NCBI GenBank assembly: GCA_013152945.1
Contig: JAADFL010000077.1
Span: forward strand, 34,869 to 60,703
Length of the DNA stretch: 25,835 nucleotides
Direction of reading: 5' to 3'
Source of the DNA: Deltaproteobacteria bacterium
Lineage (GTDB): Bacteria; Myxococcota_A; JAADFL01
The position numbers and the translations under genes are program-made. The notes beneath the pieces were generated by a model. It made no database searches, was not told the DNA's origin, and worked only from the letters and a program-made list of their open reading frames with translations. This document shows positions 1 through 8,347 of the stretch, piece after piece; the stretch's first letter is position 1; each line of letters begins with the position of its first letter.

Positions 1-70
1 TTAAGGACGATGTCCCTATGATGCGGGATGTATGGCCGGATGCTTTGAATGCTTGCCACCAATCAAGCCC

Positions 71-110
71 TGAAGGGGCGTAATATGTCAGACAGGGGCA
101 ACGCCCCTGG
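71..110. repeat. GC-rich hairpin element, copy 1 (AAC-loop)
   Basis: Positions 93-109 form a perfect 7-bp inverted repeat, CAGGGGC and GCCCCTG, around the loop AAC. It is preceded by TGAAGGGGCGTAATAT at 71-86. A divergent second copy with the same order (TGA, purine-rich GGCG, AACAT, then a GGC-AAC-GCC hairpin) lies at 3735-3774. There is no T-tract after the stem, so this is not a standard terminator. From memory, elements of this layout recur between genes in several large environmental genomes. No open reading frame with a start signal crosses it. Confidence 0.5.
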
Positions 111-119
111 AATTGTTGC

Positions 120-148
120 TTGACACGATACTCGGGCCTCTGATACAC
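120..148 (+). promoter_or_regulatory. Candidate sigma70-type promoter for tRNA-Ala
   Basis: A perfect -35 hexamer TTGACA lies at 120-125. With a 16-17 bp spacer the -10 is GATACA or ATACAC (142-148), a poor match. Transcription would begin near 155, about 30 bp before the tRNA. Position and the -35 support the call; the weak -10 lowers it. Confidence 0.4.
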
Positions 149-183
149 AAAATTCTCGCTCGGACGAGCGTTCTTTGGCAGGT

Positions 184-259
<76 letters not shown>

Positions 260-314
260 AACCCGGGGTCACGTCATTGCCCCTGTTTGCCGCCACCTAT
301 TTGGGGAGTTTTTC

Positions 315-935
315 ATGAAATATTCAATAAGTATTCTTCTAGCCTTGATAGGTCTTCTTTTTCCGCTTGAACCAAGTGCAGCAGGGCCTGGTATGAAAAA
401 CATGCCCAGGCTTTCAACTTTATTGGAAAAAGGGGTGGTAGTGGTAATCGAAACCAATAAAAACAACAAGTTCAAATCAGCCACGGCCTACATACCTGTT
501 GATGCCCCGGCTCAAAAAGTCTTTGACACAATCCTTGATTTTTCCGGCTATCCCTCTTTCATGCCAACCTGTATCAAAGCAGACGTGCTCTCAAAGACTC
601 AGGATCAGGCCGTGGTAAAATACGAGTTGGAGGTGCCCGGACTCAATACCAAGTACACGGTCCAATATAGGATTGACTCCGAACATCTTGCAATTTATGC
701 GAAATGGAAGGCCGGAGACCTCGAGGGCAGCCGTTGGACCTGGCGACTCGTTCCCTTGGAAAAAAACAGGACCTTGGTGGAATACAAGGGAACAACCAAG
801 AATTTCTCGTCCTTTGCAGCGTCATTGGAAGACAAGAGACAAACATTGACGGTCGGAATAAACGTAACATCAGTGGTAGCATCGGTCAGGGCTGTCAAGG
901 CCAGGGCAGAAGGTGGAAGCAAACACCAAAAATAG
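315..935 (+). CDS. Exported SRPBCC (START/polyketide cyclase-like) domain protein
   Basis: A 206-aa protein. The start is set by GGGGAG at 303-308, 6 nt before the ATG. Residues 1-23 are a Sec signal peptide (lysine, a hydrophobic core, then SAAG), so the product should be exported, probably to the periplasm. Residues about 50-190 look like the SRPBCC helix-grip fold: a beta strand (SATAYIPVDAPAQKVFDTILDF), the typical 'F.GYPSFMP' turn, then alternating strands including YELEVPGLNTKYTVQYRI and a WRLVPLEKNRTLVEY strand. Members bind hydrophobic ligands, but the ligand cannot be read from sequence. It lies 55 bp after the tRNA and 300 bp before the histidine kinase, so it is probably monocistronic. 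The fold call is by pattern only. Confidence 0.75.
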   Translation: MKYSISILLALIGLLFPLEPSAAGPGMKNMPRLSTLLEKGVVVVIETNKNNKFKSATAYIPVDAPAQKVFDTILDFSGYPSFMPTCIKADVLSKTQDQAVVKYELEVPGLNTKYTVQYRIDSEHLAIYAKWKAGDLEGSRWTWRLVPLEKNRTLVEYKGTTKNFSSFAASLEDKRQTLTVGINVTSVVASVRAVKARAEGGSKHQK

Positions 936-1235
936 CTTTTTTTACCCGGTCATCCTATCCACCCGGAAAATAGTACCAGGTTGTCTCCTGGAAAGAGTGC
1001 ATATGAACCAATCGTTATCAGTATAGTCATAAAGCACCCTCTGGCCGGGTATTAACAGACCACCAAAACAGGTCACCAAAATGTTGAAAAAATCATAACA
1101 AAACACCTGTAGGCTGCTGCGTTCAGAAAAAAACATATGATCAGGTGCCGATGTAATAATAACAACCGGCCTGTTTTCAGTGCCTGAAAATGGCATGCAA
1201 TTTGCTCCATTTTATTTCAATAGAGGTAAGCAGGC
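936..1235. other. Intergenic region upstream of the hybrid histidine kinase
   Basis: I see no convincing gene in these 300 bases. There is no clear hairpin plus T-tract after the preceding gene. An extended -10 element TGTAATAAT is present at 1152-1160 and is listed separately. Short open frames on both strands here lack ribosome-binding sites. Confidence 0.5.
1152..1160 (+). promoter_or_regulatory. Candidate extended -10 promoter for the hybrid histidine kinase
   Basis: The sequence TGT-AATAAT combines an extended -10 TGN motif with a hexamer matching TATAAT at five of six bases. No good -35 lies at the proper distance, which extended -10 promoters can tolerate. Transcription would start near 1167, leaving a leader of about 70 nt before the ATG at 1236. 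Confidence 0.35.
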
Positions 1236-3611
1236 ATGCCGGATAACTCGAAAATCGATATTCTTGTCGCCGAGGATACGGATTTATGGAGAATCTCCCT
1301 TACAACGGAATTGGAAAAAGCAGGATTCAAGGTTCGGTCCACCAGCAGCGGCGAGCAGGCCCTTGACCTGTTGCGCACACTTGTTCCCAAGATATTCATT
1401 ACAGACCTCATGCTGCCCGGGATAGAAGGCCAAGTCCTCTGCAAGTTCATTAAAAAAACCAAGAAGCTCGCCCACATAAAAACAATGGTTTTGAGTGGAG
1501 TTCTTTATGGCGGCCTGGACAAATACGAGAGACCATTCGTGGATGCGGCTATTGCCAAGGGCCCTATCAACCCAACACTGGAAAAATGTCTTCAGGTCGC
1601 ACGAGAACTATTCCATATATCGCCTGATAAGGAACATGGCGGTGATGTTATCCTTCCAGCAAAATTGGTCAACCGGGAGATAACTTCCAAGCTCATCCGG
1701 TTGTTGCACCAACGTGATGCTCTACTCCAAGGGATAGCCGAGGCTGCGGTCCAGGTGAATGAAGGCGGGATAATATTGACAGTCAATCAAAAGGCATGTG
1801 CGCTCCTGGAACTCGAGGAAACAGAGATGCTTGGACAAAAATTCCAGGATGTCTTCGGCGTATCCGGGGAAAGCCCGATATCCTTGTCCTATAAAGAAGT
1901 ATTGGCATCAAAGAATAAAAAACGGACATGGTTTCAAGACAGGATTTTGGGCAGGGACGTGGCCGGCTCAGCCATCAGATTAAGCGTACCGTCATTAAAC
2001 GATTGCATTCTGTTCCTTTTCGAAGACTTGACAAGCAACCTTATAATCAAACACAAGCTGCAAGCCACCGAGGAAAAACTGGGCTTCATATTCGAAGGGG
2101 CATTGGATGCAATTATTGTCATTGATTCAAAAGGGAACATCCTCGAAGCCAATGAGAAAGCAAGGAACCTCATCAACCTGCCGGCCGAAACCCTGACTAA
2201 AAAGAAGTTGACAGAAATATTATCTTTCGACAGGGACCAGTTGGTAAAGGTAAAGGCTGCATTCAGCGATGCACTCAAGGGAAAGCGAATAAAGTCCATG
2301 GAAATTACTTTCAGGGTGAATGGTGACAAGAAAACAACAATGGACATTGCAGTTTTCCCTCTGAAAACACATCATGATAAACAGCATGTGATCATTTTCG
2401 GCCGGGACATAACTGAAAAAAAACTCGCAATAGCCCGGTTTCACGAGTTGGAAGCCGAATTGAGGCAGGCTCAAAAAATGGAGGCCATAGGCAGGTTGGC
2501 CGGCGGCATTGCACACGATTTCAACAATATCCTGACTACGATCAAGGGATACACGCAATTGTTGCTGACAAACGGCGCACTTACAAAGGGAACAAAGTTG
2601 GACCTGCTCGAAATCGAACACGCCACCGATCGGGCATCCAGCCTGACAAGCAGGCTCTTGACTTTTGCCCGCAGGCAGGTCGTCAAACCCAGAACCCTGG
2701 ATCCATTGGAAGTCATCAACGGCTTGGAACAGTTCATTGTCCGTACACTGGGAGAAGACATAAAACTCAAGGTCGATTCCCTGGACAAATGTTACAAGAT
2801 CAATATAGACCCTGTTCAACTCGAACAAATAATCATGAACCTGACCGTGAATTCCAGGGATGCCATGCCGGCCGGCGGTGAAATCGTCATTAGTGTTCGA
2901 AATATCGATGGTGAAAAATCCCCCGAACTTATCTCAAGGTATCTTGTCAGCCAGCCGTCAAAAACAGGACTTTATGTTGAAATCACGGTCAAGGATACGG
3001 GATGCGGCATTCCCAAAAAAGATTTAAAGCATGTATTCGAGCCTTTCTTTACGACCAAGGAAGTCGGCAAGGGTTCAGGCCTGGGCCTCTCCACCGTGTA
3101 CGGGATCGTGAAGCAGTGCGGTGGCTACGTAAGAGCAGACAACAGACAGGAAAATGGTACGATCGTATCCATTCTCCTTCCGGCAACAACAATGGCCCAG
3201 GAACCACGGCAATACGATTCGAATATTGCAGAGACAAATTACCACAGCAGCGGTAAAATTTTCCTGGTTGAAGACGACTCATCCGTTCTGAACATCATGA
3301 AAAAAGTTTTGCTTGCAAACGGGTACGACGTGGCAACGGCTGAAAATGGAGAAGAGGCCTTGTTGTTGATAGAAACTTCGAGCAAACAGCCGGACCTGCT
3401 TATTACCGATGTCGTCATGCCTTCGATGAGTGGCCTGGAACTGGTCTCTACTTTGAAAGACAGGGGATTTGGAATAAAAGTAATATTCATCTCCGGCTAT
3501 CCAGACATTCAACTTTTTGAAAAAGGTATCACGCTGGAAAACGAAAAGCTCCTGCCAAAACCTTTCTCGCCAAAAACCCTCTTGTCAGCGGTATACGAGG
3601 CCCTCGGCTAG
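1236..3611 (+). CDS. Hybrid sensor histidine kinase (REC-PAS-PAS-HisKA-HATPase-REC)
   Basis: A 791-aa soluble kinase; AGAGG at 1222-1226 serves the ATG. Domains in order: an N-terminal receiver at about 7-122 with acidic pair E13/D14, phospho-acceptor D57 and K108; two PAS-like regions at about 163-270 and 280-395; a dimerisation/phospho-acceptor helix at about 411-480 with H427 in GGIAHDFNNIL; an ATPase domain at about 525-650 with N535/N539, the DTGCGIP box from 587, FEPFFTTK and GKGSGLGL at 611-618; and a C-terminal receiver at about 674-790 with D725, S753 and K775. It has no transmembrane segment, so it senses a cytoplasmic signal or receives phosphate through its own N-terminal receiver. 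No response regulator or phosphotransfer gene is adjacent, so the output is unknown. All catalytic residues are present. Confidence 0.93.
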   Translation: MPDNSKIDILVAEDTDLWRISLTTELEKAGFKVRSTSSGEQALDLLRTLVPKIFITDLMLPGIEGQVLCKFIKKTKKLAHIKTMVLSGVLYGGLDKYERPFVDAAIAKGPINPTLEKCLQVARELFHISPDKEHGGDVILPAKLVNREITSKLIRLLHQRDALLQGIAEAAVQVNEGGIILTVNQKACALLELEETEMLGQKFQDVFGVSGESPISLSYKEVLASKNKKRTWFQDRILGRDVAGSAIRLSVPSLNDCILFLFEDLTSNLIIKHKLQATEEKLGFIFEGALDAIIVIDSKGNILEANEKARNLINLPAETLTKKKLTEILSFDRDQLVKVKAAFSDALKGKRIKSMEITFRVNGDKKTTMDIAVFPLKTHHDKQHVIIFGRDITEKKLAIARFHELEAELRQAQKMEAIGRLAGGIAHDFNNILTTIKGYTQLLLTNGALTKGTKLDLLEIEHATDRASSLTSRLLTFARRQVVKPRTLDPLEVINGLEQFIVRTLGEDIKLKVDSLDKCYKINIDPVQLEQIIMNLTVNSRDAMPAGGEIVISVRNIDGEKSPELISRYLVSQPSKTGLYVEITVKDTGCGIPKKDLKHVFEPFFTTKEVGKGSGLGLSTVYGIVKQCGGYVRADNRQENGTIVSILLPATTMAQEPRQYDSNIAETNYHSSGKIFLVEDDSSVLNIMKKVLLANGYDVATAENGEEALLLIETSSKQPDLLITDVVMPSMSGLELVSTLKDRGFGIKVIFISGYPDIQLFEKGITLENEKLLPKPFSPKTLLSAVYEALG

Positions 3612-3734
3612 CAGCATGACCCTTGTTGAGACAAAGTCGTTTCAGGTAGGAACTTTTCGAGTTTTGGGTTTTTGGTCCATCCAGTGGGGAGTGTCCGGCA
3701 AGGCATACCGGCGAAAGCTCGATTCGGCTGCTTT

Positions 3735-3774
3735 GATGAGGCGGAACATAGCCGGGTGCCTCAAAGGCAACGCC
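3735..3774. repeat. GC-rich hairpin element, copy 2 (divergent)
   Basis: This copy repeats the layout at 71-110: TGATGAGGCGGAACATAG, then a GC-rich stretch with two overlapping hairpins. TGCCT-CAA-AGGCA and AGGC-AAC-GCCT share the AGGC arm, so only one can form at a time. It lies in the 276-bp gap between the kinase and the convergent lipoprotein gene; the rest of that gap shows no gene. The match to copy 1 is in order and loop, not long identity. Confidence 0.4.
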
Positions 3775-3887
3775 TGAGCCGAACATTAGTATCGAAAACC
3801 GCTCTTATAAAACACCATGAAAACACTTGCTGGTTTATTGACGGCCGATGATAACACTACCCGTCGAAGCGCGAATGACCGAATACC

Positions 3888-4748
3888 TCAGAAAGCCTTT
3901 GGAAGCTGATAATAGACTGAACAATGATTTTCCACGTTGGGCCGATCGGTGGTCCAAAAACTAACAGGTATCTTCAAATACTGCTCACCTGTCTCATCAG
4001 GGCCGACCACCGCCCCCTTGCCCAACATTACGTCCTTGATACCGGCCGGCATGTTGCCCAGTTCGGGCCACTGCAATGCCACATCACTGCCGTTCAAGTA
4101 CGCCTGGGGTTCCGCGGCCCAGCCCGAATCAGCCTTCAGGAATACAAGGCATGCATTTTGCTCCACTTCGTAATTTTCGGCAAAACTGGAAGCAAAATCA
4201 CAGTCATCCTTTTTTTCACCCGGCGCGGATATCCGTTTCCATTCCACTTTTCCATTAACTTCGGACCCCGCAAGCTCCTGGCAATTAATGGTGAAAAATA
4301 TGGGCCTGTAAGTTTGGTTGGCGCCGGAACCGATGAAACAGCCCAACCCGGCCGATTGGTTGCCGGCCGATTGGTTCAGGCCGGCATAGGACACTGCACC
4401 CGACTTCTCCACTTTGCAGGTTGCATGCACCACTGCATCAGAACCATTCAACCATTCCAGTGGGAATGAAGCCACATCGCCATCCACGCTGCCATATGTG
4501 ACCGTGCCGTCAACACAGTCAACTGTAAGATCGCAACCCCTTTGTTCCACGGTGCACGTGTCCTGCGAATAGTCTTCATTGTAGACAAGTTGGCCCCCTT
4601 TGTCTTCCTGAAAGACAGACAAGTACCACGTACCCGACAGGTTGTTGCATTCCTGTTTCCCGCCACAACCCTGCAAAGACGCGGCAAAAGACCATCCCAT
4701 CAAAAGCCCCGGTACCAGAACTTTCATGATTCTCTCGTGTCTAATCAT
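3888..4748 (-). CDS. Cysteine-rich exported lipoprotein of unknown function
   Basis: A 286-aa product when started at the ATG whose codon ends at 4748, because AGGAGG lies 9 nt upstream (4758-4763). An ATG 7 codons further in also gives a working signal, and a longer reading has no Shine-Dalgarno. Residues 1-28 form a lipoprotein signal: basic start MIRHER, a hydrophobic stretch, then lipobox LQGC with C28 as the lipidated residue. The mature part is rich in Cys, Gly and Asp, with a GTWYLSV strand, a repeated NQSAG pair from a 15-bp tandem repeat, and about ten further cysteines likely to form disulfides in the periplasm. I recognise no catalytic motif. It follows relA on the same strand after about 100 bp and may be transcribed separately. 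Confidence 0.8.
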   Translation of the reverse strand: MIRHERIMKVLVPGLLMGWSFAASLQGCGGKQECNNLSGTWYLSVFQEDKGGQLVYNEDYSQDTCTVEQRGCDLTVDCVDGTVTYGSVDGDVASFPLEWLNGSDAVVHATCKVEKSGAVSYAGLNQSAGNQSAGLGCFIGSGANQTYRPIFFTINCQELAGSEVNGKVEWKRISAPGEKKDDCDFASSFAENYEVEQNACLVFLKADSGWAAEPQAYLNGSDVALQWPELGNMPAGIKDVMLGKGAVVGPDETGEQYLKIPVSFWTTDRPNVENHCSVYYQLPKAF

Positions 4749-4844
4749 TATCGGGAACCTCCTGGCTCCAACCTCTTTCAAATAGAGCGGAGCCCGTACT
4801 AATATGTTTCGGCAACGCACATTAGCCAAGGCAGTGCCCTGGTG

Positions 4845-7037
4845 TCAACTATTTTCCATAATCGAAGTCATTCTTCGTACAACCGACTTGACTCCGGTAA
4901 TCCTTCTCACCTTCTTCAATGCGTTCTTCAACCTGGTTGCGTCGCCGGCCCGAACCGTAAAAGTAAGATCGGCATCGTCGGATCCCGTGACCCTGCTGCT
5001 TGAACTGACTATATCCATCCCGGTCTCCTGGAACACCTTGCTGATATTGGCCAACATGCCTATTCTATTACTTGCCTTTATGGATATGGTCACCAAATTC
5101 GCGCCCGCCTTGCCCAAATCCCATTCAACGTCAATCTTTCGTGCAGGCTCCAATTCGGCCAGCCTGGGGCAATCAGCCCTGTGAACAGTAACCCCTCTGC
5201 CCCTGGTAATGAAGCCCACCACCTCGTCTCCGGCCATAGGAGAACAACATCGTGCATACCTAACAAGCAGATCATCCATACCACCGAGTTTCAGACCTGG
5301 TTTCTTTCCCTCCTTAATAACGGATGAATCGATTTGACGTTCCGCCTTGGCGGCCGCAGTCACAGAATTCATTCTTCCCAGTAATAGGTTTACAGCCTGT
5401 TCCGTCGAAATTTTTCCATTACCGATTGCAAGGATGAGTTCATCCAGGTTCTTGAAATGGGGCTCTTTGTCGAGTGCGGCATCTATCTCTCCTTTTTTCT
5501 CCATCCTGGCCAGGTTGCGTCCACGTGCACGTAAGGTTTTTTCAAGAAGTTCCCTTCCTATTTCCTTTGCCCTGGCCCTTCTTTCGGACGAGATACGCTG
5601 TCTTATCTTCTGCCTTGCCCGTGAAGTCTTTACAAATGTCAGCCAATCTTCGTGCGGATGCTGCCTGGGATGAGTTTGTATCTCCACCTGATCGCCATTG
5701 TGTAACGTGTATCGCAACGGCACTATCCTGCCGTCTACCTTTGCCGCGATGCACTTGCTTCCGACTTCACTGTGCACTGAATAGGCAAAATCTATCGGCG
5801 TGGAACCGGCAGGCAACTCCTTCACATCGCCCTGGGGCGTAAATACATATACTACGTTGGGCAAAAGGCCGCCCTTTACCGCTTCAATGGCTTCCCTGCT
5901 TCCTCTGGCCTGTTCCATTTCCTTCACCACGCTTGAAAGCCACGGTAATTCCATCCTGGCTACTTCTTTACTCGAAGTCCCTTTCTTGCCTTCTTTGTAT
6001 TTCCAGTGGGCTGCAAGGCCCTCCTCGGCCAATTTGTGCATTTCATGCGTTCTTATCTGAATCTCAATTCTCCCACAATGCGGATGCAGAACCGTCGTGT
6101 GCAACGACTGATATCCATTGGGCTTTGGTAAGGCTATCCAATCTTTGAACCTCCCCAGCACGGGAAGCCACATGCCATGGATAATGCCGAGGGAGGCATA
6201 GCAATCCTCAACACTGCTTACGAGTATCCTGAAAGCTACGATATCCATTACCTGTTCAAAGTGAATATTCTGGGCCTCGAGCTTTCTCTGGATGCTGTAT
6301 AGATGCTTCAAACGGCCGTACACTTGAGCACGCACAGGCGGTTTCCTGGAAGCAAGGGCTTTCAGAAGTTCCTTCTTGACCTCGTCCATCTTGTTTTCAC
6401 GCTCTTTCCTGGTTGTGTCCAGTTTTTCCTCCAAGATGGAAAATTTACGAGGCTCGAGCACGGAAAAGGCGCGGTCTTCCAATTCCGCTTTCAACCACGC
6501 CACCCCCAACCTGTGAGCCAATGGAGCATATAGTACCAAGGTCAGCTTGGCCTGTGACTCGATTTCGGCCTTGTTCTTTTTTTTCCTGGCTTTCCCGGCC
6601 GCTTCCAATTCGACCAAAACGTCAACTAATTTCAAGACCACTACGCGGGCATCACCGGCCATCGCCACCAGCATACGGCGGAGTTCTCCCGCTTGCGCTT
6701 CAGGATCCCGGACCTTTTCTAATTTAGACAATCCCTCCAGTTTGCCGACCAATTCACTAATGATGGTCTTATCCGGCTCATCCAATACAGACTGATCGGT
6801 GCACCCGCCTGCATAGGCTGCGGCGGCTGCTGCTGTGGTCGAATCGAGAGTCACCCTGACGGCATAATCCGCCGCCTTGACCGCCCGGTGGAGTTTTTCA
6901 CCCCCCTTGTTCGCAACCATGGAAATTATCTTATTCAGGGCCTTCAACCCTTGCGTAGAGCCATTTCCTTCCAGCCTTTTGACCAGGGCCTCATAATCCG
7001 GAATAGGAGGCAATGAATCAACTGTCGGCATATTCAT
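4845..7037 (-). CDS. relA: RelA/SpoT-family (p)ppGpp synthetase with degenerate hydrolase domain
   Basis: A 730-aa stringent-response enzyme that makes (p)ppGpp from ATP and GTP/GDP, probably on the ribosome. The N-terminal hydrolase-like domain (about 20-185) lacks the metal-binding HD and ED motifs: the aligned stretch is an Ala-rich AAAAAYAGG, and KLADRLHN is replaced by KLVDVLVE, so hydrolysis should be lost. The synthetase (about 240-350) is intact, with D265, RFKD at 296-299, PKPNGYQSLHT and IEIQIRT with E325. TGS follows at about 392-451, the zinc-finger CCS/H/C motif at 597-623 and ACT at about 650-725. I chose the ATG ending at 7037: a GTG 93 bp upstream would add a hydrophobic segment unlike the family, and this ATG sits 4 nt after the stop of a small ORF, suggesting coupling. 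It is last in an operon with tetR, DUF4416, yicC and remA. Confidence 0.93.
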   Translation of the reverse strand: MNMPTVDSLPPIPDYEALVKRLEGNGSTQGLKALNKIISMVANKGGEKLHRAVKAADYAVRVTLDSTTAAAAAAYAGGCTDQSVLDEPDKTIISELVGKLEGLSKLEKVRDPEAQAGELRRMLVAMAGDARVVVLKLVDVLVELEAAGKARKKKNKAEIESQAKLTLVLYAPLAHRLGVAWLKAELEDRAFSVLEPRKFSILEEKLDTTRKERENKMDEVKKELLKALASRKPPVRAQVYGRLKHLYSIQRKLEAQNIHFEQVMDIVAFRILVSSVEDCYASLGIIHGMWLPVLGRFKDWIALPKPNGYQSLHTTVLHPHCGRIEIQIRTHEMHKLAEEGLAAHWKYKEGKKGTSSKEVARMELPWLSSVVKEMEQARGSREAIEAVKGGLLPNVVYVFTPQGDVKELPAGSTPIDFAYSVHSEVGSKCIAAKVDGRIVPLRYTLHNGDQVEIQTHPRQHPHEDWLTFVKTSRARQKIRQRISSERRARAKEIGRELLEKTLRARGRNLARMEKKGEIDAALDKEPHFKNLDELILAIGNGKISTEQAVNLLLGRMNSVTAAAKAERQIDSSVIKEGKKPGLKLGGMDDLLVRYARCCSPMAGDEVVGFITRGRGVTVHRADCPRLAELEPARKIDVEWDLGKAGANLVTISIKASNRIGMLANISKVFQETGMDIVSSSSRVTGSDDADLTFTVRAGDATRLKNALKKVRRITGVKSVVRRMTSIMENS

Positions 7038-7041
7038 CGTT

Positions 7042-7170
7042 TTAGAGAGATCTGCCAATATCGTATCTATAATGCCGAGCACACAAACCAATAAGAGAAG
7101 CTTTAAAATACTTATTGTGAAAAACTTCACACGGTGACATCGAATCTCTGTCGATACCTATTGCACTCAT
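7042..7170 (-). CDS. Small ORF (42 aa) between remA and relA, likely translated
   Basis: The ATG (codon ending at 7170) lies one base after the remA TGA, with AGGAGA at 7177-7182 at a spacing of 6 nt, so it has the best translation start in this junction. The TAA at 7042-7044 is 4 nt before the relA ATG. The chain TGA-c-ATG and TAA-aacg-ATG looks like translational coupling. The peptide begins MSAIGIDRDSMSPCEVF and ends DIGRSL; it has two Cys and several aromatics and no membrane segment. I do not recognise it. The position is where gmk and rpoZ often lie, and a NKY...AR stretch faintly recalls the omega subunit, but 42 aa is too short for that to be convincing. It may be a leader peptide. 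Confidence 0.55.
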   Translation of the reverse strand: MSAIGIDRDSMSPCEVFHNKYFKASLIGLCARHYRYDIGRSL

Positions 7171-7171
7171 G

Positions 7172-7435
7172 TCAGCTCTCCTGTTTTGATGTAAGGTCTG
7201 TAGAAAACCTTTGTGCAATTGTCTCTGCTTGAACAGCCGAAAGAACCACATGGTCGCTGTCCGTTATCACTATTGACCTTGTACGCCTGCCCTGTGTCGC
7301 ATCAATCAGCTTGCCGTTGCTCCTTGCTTCTTCCTTGAGCCGCTTCATGGGTGCTGACTGAGGACTGACAATGGCCACAATCCGTGATAAAACAACAACA
7401 TTTCCAAAGCCGACATTCAATAACTTGCCCTGCAT
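7172..7435 (-). CDS. remA: RemA/DUF370 family DNA-binding regulator
   Basis: An 87-aa protein of normal family length, started by ATG with AGGGAG 7 nt upstream. The whole sequence follows the family pattern: [21 protein letters not shown] at the N-terminus, then [11 protein letters not shown], the signature [35 protein letters not shown]. In Bacillus, RemA is an oligomeric DNA-binding activator of biofilm matrix genes; in Gram-negative bacteria its role is not established, so only the family is firm here. It sits between yicC and the relA small ORF, matching a common yicC-remA-gmk-rpoZ order but without gmk and rpoZ. The last codons hold the Shine-Dalgarno for the next small ORF. Confidence 0.93.
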   Translation of the reverse strand: MQGKLLNVGFGNVVVLSRIVAIVSPQSAPMKRLKEEARSNGKLIDATQGRRTRSIVITDSDHVVLSAVQAETIAQRFSTDLTSKQES

Positions 7436-7480
7436 GGTTCACTCCCTGCATTAACGGATGAATTCATGAAATCACATATC

Positions 7481-8347
7481 TCAAAGCACATTTTGAACCT
7501 GCTCCCTCAACCTGTCTATAGCTGCTTTGATTTCCACTGTCTTATGAGTAGCTTCCACCCTGGAAACCTTGCTTGCTATCGTATTTGCTTCACGATACAT
7601 CTCCTGTGCAAGAAAGTCGAGCTTCCTTCCAACAGGGTCACTTGCCGCCATGACCGTCCTGAATTGAGCTATGTGGCTCTCGAGTCTTGAAGTTTCTTCT
7701 GTTACATCCCACTTGGTTACAAGAAAGGCCGCCTCCTGCTCCAGCCTGGTTTCATCAAAACTCAAATTTTTCGATAAATCTTCCAGCCTGCCCAGTACCT
7801 TCCTCTTGGCCTCATCAAGAGATCCGGCCAGCAATGTTTTGAGTTCAAGAAGCCCGGAGGAAATCTCCTCGAGTTCGTGTTCAATTGCTGATGCCAAGTT
7901 GGCCCCTTCCCTTCTTCTCATATTATCTACACTTTCCAAGGCGGCCTTGAGTACGCGAATCAATGTCGCTTCAACATCCCGGTTTGTCTTTAGTGGTGAT
8001 CCAATAACGGCATCATCTGAAAAAATCAGTTCCAAGGGAACATCTTTTTTAAAACCCAGCTTTTTCGCCACGGCGTTGATGGCATTGAGCCTTGCCTGTG
8101 CCAACGCAAAATCGGGATTAAATGAAAATCCCGGGCCTAACTTTGTTTCGATGCGCACATCGACAGCACCCCTTGCCAATTTCTTTTTGACAAGGGAGGA
8201 CATTTTTTGCTCAAGGTAAAACAACTCCGGCTGGAGGTTGAAACGGGTCTCCAGGTACCTGGCATTCACACACCTGACTGTTACGTTCATGGTGCCTGAA
8301 GGCGTTTTTTCCTCTCCACTGCCATATCCCGTCATACTACGAATCAT
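7481..8347 (-). CDS. yicC: YicC family endoribonuclease
   Basis: A 288-aa protein close to the normal family length. The N-terminus MIRSMTGYGSGEE and the C-terminal block GRKLDFLAQEMYREANTIASK are the two hallmarks of YicC/YloC, which in E. coli has been described as an RNase linked to small RNA turnover. The C-terminal half holds conserved acidic residues (RLEQEAAFLVTKWDVTEE and the EMYRE segment) thought to bind metal. The ATG overlaps the stop of the upstream DUF4416 gene in an ATGA junction (8344-8347), so the two are translationally coupled. The gap to remA is 45 nt. Cytoplasmic; no odd features seen. Confidence 0.95.
   Translation of the reverse strand: MIRSMTGYGSGEEKTPSGTMNVTVRCVNARYLETRFNLQPELFYLEQKMSSLVKKKLARGAVDVRIETKLGPGFSFNPDFALAQARLNAINAVAKKLGFKKDVPLELIFSDDAVIGSPLKTNRDVEATLIRVLKAALESVDNMRRREGANLASAIEHELEEISSGLLELKTLLAGSLDEAKRKVLGRLEDLSKNLSFDETRLEQEAAFLVTKWDVTEETSRLESHIAQFRTVMAASDPVGRKLDFLAQEMYREANTIASKVSRVEATHKTVEIKAAIDRLREQVQNVL

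Noticed and set aside
3924-4469. Plus-strand 181-codon frame opposite the cysteine-rich lipoprotein
   Set aside because: No start signal; the minus strand has a lipobox, Shine-Dalgarno and protein-like composition.
7038-7130. Hydrophobic N-terminal extension that would make RelA membrane-anchored
   Set aside because: It needs a GTG without a Shine-Dalgarno, overlaps the small ORF and is AT-rich; no RelA family member has such a segment. The ATG at 7037 fits the family better.
7042-7170. Calling the 42-aa ORF as rpoZ
   Set aside because: The position fits but the peptide is too short and only a faint NKY...AR similarity is seen.
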